The translations under genes and the position numbers were made by a program. From positions 1,550,001 through 1,614,000 of the forward strand of contig NZ_CP133784.1 in assembly GCF_034353875.1 (NCBI RefSeq): 64,000 bases of DNA, given 5' to 3'. Below, in pieces: positions 58,625 through 64,000 of this stretch. The DNA comes from Pseudomonas sp. MH9.2. GTDB taxonomy: Bacteria; Pseudomonadota; Gammaproteobacteria; Pseudomonadales; Pseudomonadaceae. Each line of letters begins with the position of its first letter. The first letter of the stretch is position 1. The notes under the pieces are model-generated. The model was not told the origin of the DNA and searched no databases. It worked only from the letters and a program-made list of their open reading frames with translations.

Positions 58625-59962
58625 TCAAGGACGACTGACAGGCTGAGCCCTTTGGCTTCGGGCGCTGGCAGCAAATTCGGTCGGAGCCAGAGCGTGTTTA
58701 CGCTCCAGCAGGCGGTAGACGACGCCGGTCAGAAACAAGCCGAAGACCATGACGCCAGACAGGAAGTACAGGCCCGACGCAAGGTTGCCGGTGTACTCCT
58801 TCAGCGCGCCGATCACGAACGGTCCGATGTAACCGCCGAGGTTGCCGACCGAGTTGATCAGGGCGATACCGGCCGCCGCGCTGGCCCCGGCAAAGAAGCG
58901 TCCCGGCAAGGTCCAGAACACTGCCGTGCAGGAAAACAACGCGAACGCCACCAGGCACAGGGCCGCCAGTTGCAGTACCGGCATCGTCAGCCAGGCGCTG
59001 AGAAACAGGCCAATAGCGCCGAGCACATACAGCACTGCCAGATGCCCGTAGCGGTCATTCAATCGGTCGGAGCTGCGCGGGATGATCAGCAAACCAATGA
59101 TGCCGAAGATATAAGGCACCGCCGAGACGAAGCCGGTGGTCAGGTCGCTACCGCCGAACTGCTTGATCAAGGTCGGCAGCCACAAGCCCAGTCCATAGAT
59201 GCTCAGGGTCACGGGCAGGTAGAACAGCGCCAGCAGTAACACTCGCTTGTCTTTAAGGGCATGCAACGGATTGCCATGGCGGGTCTGGCCGTACTCTTCC
59301 AGGTCCTTTTTCAGCTCACCGGCCAACCAGTCCTTCTCGGTCTGGTCCATCCACTTCACCTGTTTCGGACCATCCGGCAACCAGCGCAAGACCGGCCAGG
59401 TCAGCAGAATCGCCGGGGTGCCGATGACGATGAACAGCCACTGCCAGCCGTGCAGACCCAACACGCCATCCATCCCCAGCAATCCACCGGAAACCGGCCC
59501 GGTGATCATCATGGCAATGGGTTGCGACAGGATGAACAAGCCGAGGATCTTGCCGCGATGGCGAACCGGGAACCATTGGGTGATGTAGTACAGCACCCCC
59601 GGAAAGAAGCCCGCCTCCGCTGCGCCCAGCAGCAAGCGCATCACGTAGAAACTGTGCGGCCCTTGGACAAACGCCATGCCGATGGTGATCGCGCCCCAAG
59701 TGATCATGATGCGGGCGAACCAGCGGCGGGCACCGAAGCGCTCAAGCATCAGGTTGCTGGGGATCTCCAACAGAAAGTAGCCGATAAAAAACAGCCCGGC
59801 GCCCAACCCGTAGGCCGCGTCACCGATGCCCAGGTCCGCGCCCATGTGCAGCTTGGCGAAACCGACGGCAGAGCGATCCACGTAAGCGATCAGGTACAGC
59901 AGGATCAGGAAGGGAATCAGTTTCAGGGTGATGCGGCGTATAAGCCTGAGTTCCTGGCTCAT
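58625..59962 (-). CDS. MFS transporter, anion:cation symporter type (445 aa)
   Basis: Twelve membrane helices. The start LRLIRRITLKLIPFLILLYLIAYVDRSAVGFAKLHM is typical of ACS-family sugar-acid and hexuronate transporters. RFGARRWFARIMITWG in the first loop fits the MFS signature. It is the first gene of the minus-strand unit of the pentonate cluster and is likely to import an aldonic acid. ATG 59962 with GGAG upstream. Confidence 0.9.
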   Translation of the reverse strand: MSQELRLIRRITLKLIPFLILLYLIAYVDRSAVGFAKLHMGADLGIGDAAYGLGAGLFFIGYFLLEIPSNLMLERFGARRWFARIMITWGAITIGMAFVQGPHSFYVMRLLLGAAEAGFFPGVLYYITQWFPVRHRGKILGLFILSQPIAMMITGPVSGGLLGMDGVLGLHGWQWLFIVIGTPAILLTWPVLRWLPDGPKQVKWMDQTEKDWLAGELKKDLEEYGQTRHGNPLHALKDKRVLLLALFYLPVTLSIYGLGLWLPTLIKQFGGSDLTTGFVSAVPYIFGIIGLLIIPRSSDRLNDRYGHLAVLYVLGAIGLFLSAWLTMPVLQLAALCLVAFALFSCTAVFWTLPGRFFAGASAAAGIALINSVGNLGGYIGPFVIGALKEYTGNLASGLYFLSGVMVFGLFLTGVVYRLLERKHALAPTEFAASARSQRAQPVSRP

Positions 59963-60053
59963 GAAGGTGGTCTCCAATTGTTTTTGTTATGGAACCTCGG
60001 GGATCGCCTCTGCACCTTACAGCACTGGCAGGGTCGTCCCTCACTGGAAATCG

Positions 60054-60070
60054 ACTATATAGTATTACTA
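60054..60070. promoter_or_regulatory. Candidate operator of the pentonate cluster
   Basis: Two overlapping dyads, ACTATATAGT (60054-60063) and TAGTATTACTA (60060-60070), in the divergent promoter region between the MFS and dehydratase genes. A FadR/GntR-type regulator is encoded nearby and could bind here. Confidence 0.5.
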
Positions 60071-60158
60071 TTTAAGCCACAACTCTTCCAAAGATAGGTT
60101 TTTAGGCTTATTTTAACCAAGGTAAACGCCATTAAGTCTTACAATAAGAGTAATAACC

Positions 60159-61901
60159 ATGTCTGATTCCGAGAAAAAACCACCCCTGCGTTCTGCCCAA
60201 TGGTTTGGTACTGCCGACAAAAACGGCTTTATGTACCGTAGCTGGATGAAGAACCAGGGCATCGCCGATCATCAATTCCATGGCAAGCCCATCATTGGTA
60301 TCTGCAATACCTGGTCGGAACTGACGCCGTGCAACGCACATTTCCGGCAGATCGCCGAGCACGTCAAACGTGGGGTAATCGAAGCCGGCGGCTTCCCGGT
60401 GGAGTTCCCAGTGTTTTCCAACGGCGAATCCAACCTGCGCCCTACCGCCATGTTCACCCGTAACCTGACGAGCATGGATGTCGAAGAAGCGATCCGGGGT
60501 AACCCTATCGATGGCGTAGTGCTGCTGACCGGCTGCGATAAAACCACCCCGGCACTGCTGATGGGCGCCGCCAGTTGCGACGTGCCTGCCATCGTCGTCA
60601 CCGGCGGCCCGATGCTCAACGGCAAACATAAAGGCAAGGACATCGGCTCCGGCACCGTGGTCTGGCAACTCAGCGAACAGGTAAAGGCCGGGCAGATCAG
60701 CCTCGACGACTTCCTCGCAGCTGAAGGCGGCATGTCCCGTTCGGCAGGCACCTGCAACACCATGGGCACCGCCTCGACCATGGCCTGCATGGCCGAAGCC
60801 CTCGGCACTTCCCTGCCCCATAACGCGGCGATTCCCGCAGTCGATGCACGACGCTACGTGCTCGCGCATATGTCGGGCATGCGTGCGGTTGAAATGGTCC
60901 GTGAAGACCTGCGTCTGTCGAAAATCCTCACCAAAGAAGCCTTCGAAAACGCCATTCGGGTCAACGCCGCCATCGGTGGCTCGACCAATGCGGTCATTCA
61001 CTTGAAGGCGATTGCCGGACGTATCGGCGTCGAACTGGACCTCGACGACTGGACCCGCATGGGTCGCGGTATACCGACCATCGTCGACCTGCAACCCTCG
61101 GGGCGCTTCCTGATGGAAGAGTTTTACTACGCGGGGGGGCTGCCTGCGGTGCTGCGTCGCCTCGATGAAGCCAATCTGTTGCCCAACCCGGATGCCCTGA
61201 CCGTCAACGGTAAAACCCTACGCGACAACAACAAAGCCGCGCCAATCTATGGCGAAGATGAAGTGATCCGTACAATCGACAACCCGATTCGCGCCGACGG
61301 CGGCATCTGTGTGCTGCGCGGCAACCTTGCACCACTGGGGGCCGTACTCAAACCTTCAGCCGCCAGCGCCGAATTGATGCAGCACCGTGGCCGGGCCGTG
61401 GTGTTCGAGAACTTCGACCACTACAAGGCACGGATCGACGACCCTGAACTGGACATCGACGCCAGCTGCGTCATGGTGATGAAAAACTGTGGACCGAAGG
61501 GTTATCCAGGCATGGCCGAAGTCGGCAACATGGGTTTGCCTGCGAAACTGCTGGCTCAGGGCGTGACCGATATGGTGCGCATCTCCGACGCGCGCATGAG
61601 TGGCACCGCCTATGGCACGGTGGTCTTGCATGTGGCACCGGAAGCCGCTGCGGGCGGACCGTTGGCGGTGGTGCATGAAGGTGACTGGATCGAACTCGAC
61701 TGCGCCAACGGCCGTTTGCACCTGGACATCTCCGATGCTGAACTGGCCGGGCGCCTGGCCGACTGGCAAGCGCCAGAGGGATTACTGCTGGGCGGTTATC
61801 GCCAGCTGTACATCGACCATGTGATGCAAGCCGATCAAGGCTGCGACTTCGACTTCCTGGTCGGCTGTCGTGGCGCCGACGTGCCACGTCATTCGCACTG
61901 A
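60159..61901 (+). CDS. IlvD/Edd-family pentonate dehydratase (580 aa)
   Basis: Fe-S dehydratase. Cluster Cys residues are in GICNTW (about 47-52), LTGCDKTTP and SAGTCNTMGTASTM. The sequence start SQWFGTADKNGFMYRSWMKNQG-like segment and NGFM(Y)RSW are typical for L-arabinonate/D-xylonate dehydratases, not biosynthetic IlvD. It makes the 2-keto-3-deoxy acid used by the FAH-type enzyme. It is transcribed divergently from the other catabolic genes, followed by the GntR regulator. Confidence 0.87.
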   Translation: MSDSEKKPPLRSAQWFGTADKNGFMYRSWMKNQGIADHQFHGKPIIGICNTWSELTPCNAHFRQIAEHVKRGVIEAGGFPVEFPVFSNGESNLRPTAMFTRNLTSMDVEEAIRGNPIDGVVLLTGCDKTTPALLMGAASCDVPAIVVTGGPMLNGKHKGKDIGSGTVVWQLSEQVKAGQISLDDFLAAEGGMSRSAGTCNTMGTASTMACMAEALGTSLPHNAAIPAVDARRYVLAHMSGMRAVEMVREDLRLSKILTKEAFENAIRVNAAIGGSTNAVIHLKAIAGRIGVELDLDDWTRMGRGIPTIVDLQPSGRFLMEEFYYAGGLPAVLRRLDEANLLPNPDALTVNGKTLRDNNKAAPIYGEDEVIRTIDNPIRADGGICVLRGNLAPLGAVLKPSAASAELMQHRGRAVVFENFDHYKARIDDPELDIDASCVMVMKNCGPKGYPGMAEVGNMGLPAKLLAQGVTDMVRISDARMSGTAYGTVVLHVAPEAAAGGPLAVVHEGDWIELDCANGRLHLDISDAELAGRLADWQAPEGLLLGGYRQLYIDHVMQADQGCDFDFLVGCRGADVPRHSH

Positions 61902-61920
61902 GTTTGCGGGATAAATAACC

Positions 61921-61943
61921 GGGCGACGATACTATCGTCGCCC
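61921..61943. promoter_or_regulatory. Palindrome between dehydratase and regulator genes
   Basis: GGGCGACGAT-ACT-ATCGTCGCCC, a perfect 10-bp inverted repeat without a T tract. It may be an operator for the GntR gene or a weak terminator. Confidence 0.45.
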
Positions 61944-62007
61944 TGTATGCCCCCCTGCGCGATGCTATTATGCGCAGCACTTATTGCTCAGGAACGACTC
62001 GCCCCTC

Positions 62008-62730
62008 ATGGACTACCGTAAGCCCTCCGTCCGCAAAAGCATGCATGCCCGAATCGTTCAGGACATCGGCATGCAGATCGTATCCGGCCGCTTCAAGCCC
62101 GACGATAAACTGCCTGCCGAAACGACCCTGTGCGAAGAGTACGCAGTTAGCCGGCCGGTGCTACGTGAAGCCACGCGGGTGTTGGTCGCCAAAGGTCTGG
62201 TGTATTCCCGGCCGCGGGTCGGCACAGTGGTCAAACCACGTCGCGAATGGCATTTGCTCGACCCGGACGTGCTGCATTGGGTCATGCAAAGCAGCCCGCA
62301 AAATGAATTCTTCAACCTGCTGACCAGCGTGCGCAGCATCATCGAGCCCGCTGCGGCCGCCCTCGCCGCCCAATACGCAACCGATCAGGACATTGCTTCG
62401 ATTGGCGAGGCCTACCAACGCATGGAAGCCGCGCCGACGCCTGAAGCACTGTTGCAGCCAGACTTGGACTTCCACAGCAGGATCGCCGACGCCACCCATA
62501 ACGACCTGCTCGCCCACCTGTGCAACATGCTGTCGCTGGCCCTGCGCGAAGCGTTGAAACACTCCAACCAACGACCAAACCTCCATGAGCTGGCGATGCC
62601 GCGCCACAAAGCGATCCTGACCGCCATCGAAAACCGCGACGCCCTCGGCGCACGCCATGCCACGCTGGTACAACTGGATGACGCAAGAAGCGCCCTGAAC
62701 GTGGTGTTGGGGCAGGATGTGGCGTTGTAA
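62008..62730 (+). CDS. GntR/FadR-family regulator (240 aa)
   Basis: Winged helix at about 10-75 (GMQIVSGRFKPDDKLPAETTLCEEYAVSRPVLREATRVLVAKGLVYSRPRVGTVV) and an FCD effector domain at about 95-230 (DLDFHSRIADATHNDLLAHLCNMLSLALREAL, with metal-binding His). FadR-type regulators control sugar-acid catabolism and usually repress until the substrate or an intermediate binds. It probably controls the flanking pentonate genes. Confidence 0.9.
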   Translation: MDYRKPSVRKSMHARIVQDIGMQIVSGRFKPDDKLPAETTLCEEYAVSRPVLREATRVLVAKGLVYSRPRVGTVVKPRREWHLLDPDVLHWVMQSSPQNEFFNLLTSVRSIIEPAAAALAAQYATDQDIASIGEAYQRMEAAPTPEALLQPDLDFHSRIADATHNDLLAHLCNMLSLALREALKHSNQRPNLHELAMPRHKAILTAIENRDALGARHATLVQLDDARSALNVVLGQDVAL

Positions 62731-62755
62731 CAGAAACCAATCCTAACTCGGCAAT

Positions 62756-62788
62756 AAAAAACCGCAGCCCTTGAGCTGCGGTTTTTTT
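62756..62788. terminator. Bidirectional terminator
   Basis: A6-CCGCAGC-CCTTGA-GCTGCGG-T7 between the convergent GntR and RND genes. Confidence 0.92.
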
Positions 62789-62801
62789 ATTGCGGACGAC
62801 T

Positions 62802-64000
62802 TCAGTGAGAGAACAACGAGTTCCCGACCTTGCCCGCCATGCTCTCCGGTTTGATCAGGAACCGCGCCAGTGCTGGCAGTAGCCACAGGGCACCGAACAT
62901 GTTCCACAGGAGCATGAAGGTCAGCATCAGGCCCATGTCAGCCTGAAACTTGATTGCCGAGAAGATCCAGGTGCAAACCCCGATAGAGAGGCACAAGCCG
63001 GTAAACAGCACCGCTTTACCGGTGGACTTCAAGGTCTCGTAATACGCTTCCTGCAGAGGCAGACCGGCACGCAGGAAGCTTTCCAGACGGCTGTAAACGT
63101 AGATCCCGTAATCCACACCGATGCCCACACCCAGTGCGACCACCGGCAAGGTCGCGACTTTCACCCCAATGCCCATGAAGGCCATCAAGGCGTTGCCCAG
63201 TACGGACGTCAGCACCAGCGGCAGGACGATGCACAAGGTCGCCGCCCATGAACGGAAGGTGATCATGCACATGGTCGCCACGCAGAGGTAGACCAGGATC
63301 AGAATCGTCAACTCCGACGCCTTGATCACTTCGTTGGTGGCCGCCTCGATCCCCGCATTACCCGCGGCGAGAAGGAATTGCAGACCATCCTTGTCGTTGT
63401 CCCTGGCGAAGTCCTTGACTGCATGCACCGCGCGATCAAGGGTTTCGGCCTTGTGGTCGTTGAGGAACACCAACAGCGGTGCCAGCGAGCAATCGTTGTT
63501 GTACAGGCCGTCAGCGCGGGAGATGGAGTTGTTCAGCACGTCCTTGTTACGCGACAGGGATTCCCATTTCAGGTTGCCCTCGTTCATGCCCTTGATCATC
63601 TGCTTGGACACGGTCACCAGGGAAATCGCCGACTGCACGCCTGGGGTGTTCTCCATCTTCCAGGTCAGTTCGTTGATGGCAGACATCGTCGGATAGGCCG
63701 AGCAGCCTTCTGGCGGGGTCTTGACCATCACCACCAAGACATCCGAGCTGGTGGAGTAGTTTTTGATGATGAAACTGTTGTCTTTGTTGTAGCGCGAGTC
63801 CGGACGCAGTTCCGGCGCCCCCTGATCGAGGTCACCGATTTTCAGGTTCTGGCTGTACCAGAGCCCACCACCGAAGGCCAGCAACGCCAGGCCAATAGAC
63901 ACCGGCGCAACTTTTGCGCTGGCGAAATTCGACAGCAGGCGCCAGAACGGATGCTCACGCACCGCATCCTTTTTACTGCGTTCAACGGCTTTCTTGCTGA
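62802..64000 (-). CDS. RND/MMPL family transporter, C-terminal part
   Basis: The reading frame is open to the window edge, so this is the second half of a longer (about 790-aa) protein; the GTG at 63962 is internal. It has a membrane segment after KVAPVSIGLALLAFGGGLWYSQN and a periplasmic loop. A cluster of five or so helices follows (LTILILVYLCVATMCMI, then SVLGNALMAFMGIGVKVATLPVVALGVGIGVDYGIYVYSRL). The GVGIGVDYGIY block is typical of MMPL/SSD-type RND proteins (HpnN-like). Substrate is unknown, possibly hydrophobic lipids. Confidence 0.88.
   Translation of the reverse strand, partial: SKKAVERSKKDAVREHPFWRLLSNFASAKVAPVSIGLALLAFGGGLWYSQNLKIGDLDQGAPELRPDSRYNKDNSFIIKNYSTSSDVLVVMVKTPPEGCSAYPTMSAINELTWKMENTPGVQSAISLVTVSKQMIKGMNEGNLKWESLSRNKDVLNNSISRADGLYNNDCSLAPLLVFLNDHKAETLDRAVHAVKDFARDNDKDGLQFLLAAGNAGIEAATNEVIKASELTILILVYLCVATMCMITFRSWAATLCIVLPLVLTSVLGNALMAFMGIGVKVATLPVVALGVGIGVDYGIYVYSRLESFLRAGLPLQEAYYETLKSTGKAVLFTGLCLSIGVCTWIFSAIKFQADMGLMLTFMLLWNMFGALWLLPALARFLIKPESMAGKVGNSLFSH

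Overview
This window is Pseudomonas chromosomal DNA, probably from the P. fluorescens group. The evidence is an RsmA/CsrA gene, the three-gene NAGGN osmoprotectant cluster, ActP/YjcH, a membrane PQQ glucose dehydrogenase, DUF1654 and DUF5629 genes, and a Crc-sequestering small RNA. About half the window (1 to ~34,310) is most of a lambda-like siphovirus prophage; its tail-fibre end runs off the left edge. The rest is ordinary core and metabolic chromosome.

Prophage, rightward arm (minus strand, read from ~21,150 down to 1): Cro-like repressor, Rha/KilAC antirepressor, replication proteins O and P (an iteron-type origin lies inside O), a 69-aa protein, DUF1364, RusA resolvase, an unexpected second tyrosine recombinase, a zinc-finger protein and antiterminator Q. 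Three stacked terminators follow. Past them lie two holin-like proteins, several tiny ORFs, an HNH nuclease, the small and large terminase subunits, portal, ClpP-like protease, HK97-type capsid, head-tail connectors, tail tube, G/GT chaperones with a lambda-type GGGAAAG frameshift site, tape measure and the DUF2460/DUF2163/NlpC baseplate module. No endolysin is in view, so it probably lies beyond the left edge.

Prophage, leftward arm (plus strand, 21,232 to 34,309): a LexA-type CI repressor that appears leaderless, DUF1654, a PL-like promoter with a boxA, then LuxR-HTH, TerB, Ser-rich, DUF2303 and other accessory genes. It also holds minus-strand moron-like genes, a C5 cytosine methyltransferase with an internal repeat domain, a duplicated 395-bp module, a DHH phosphoesterase fusion, and xis and int. 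Int ends only 36 bp before the chromosomal asnO start.

Chromosome, 34,346 to 64,000: asnO-ngg-M42 peptidase (NAGGN synthesis and turnover); yheU, csrA, ynfA, an SDR, DUF2784 and DUF3309 genes; yjcH-actP (acetate uptake); a glycine-betaine binding protein; a GH17 glucanosyltransferase; a sigma54-driven CrcX/CrcY-like sRNA; an alpha/beta hydrolase with MlaA; pirin; a periplasmic lactonase next to a PQQ glucose dehydrogenase; a pentonate (Weimberg-type) catabolic cluster of ALDH, FAH-family dehydratase, MFS transporter, IlvD-type dehydratase and GntR regulator; and the C-terminal part of an RND/MMPL transporter at the right edge. Osmoprotection (NAGGN, betaine uptake) and carbon-source control (Crc sRNA, acetate, glucose, pentonate) are the two main functional themes.
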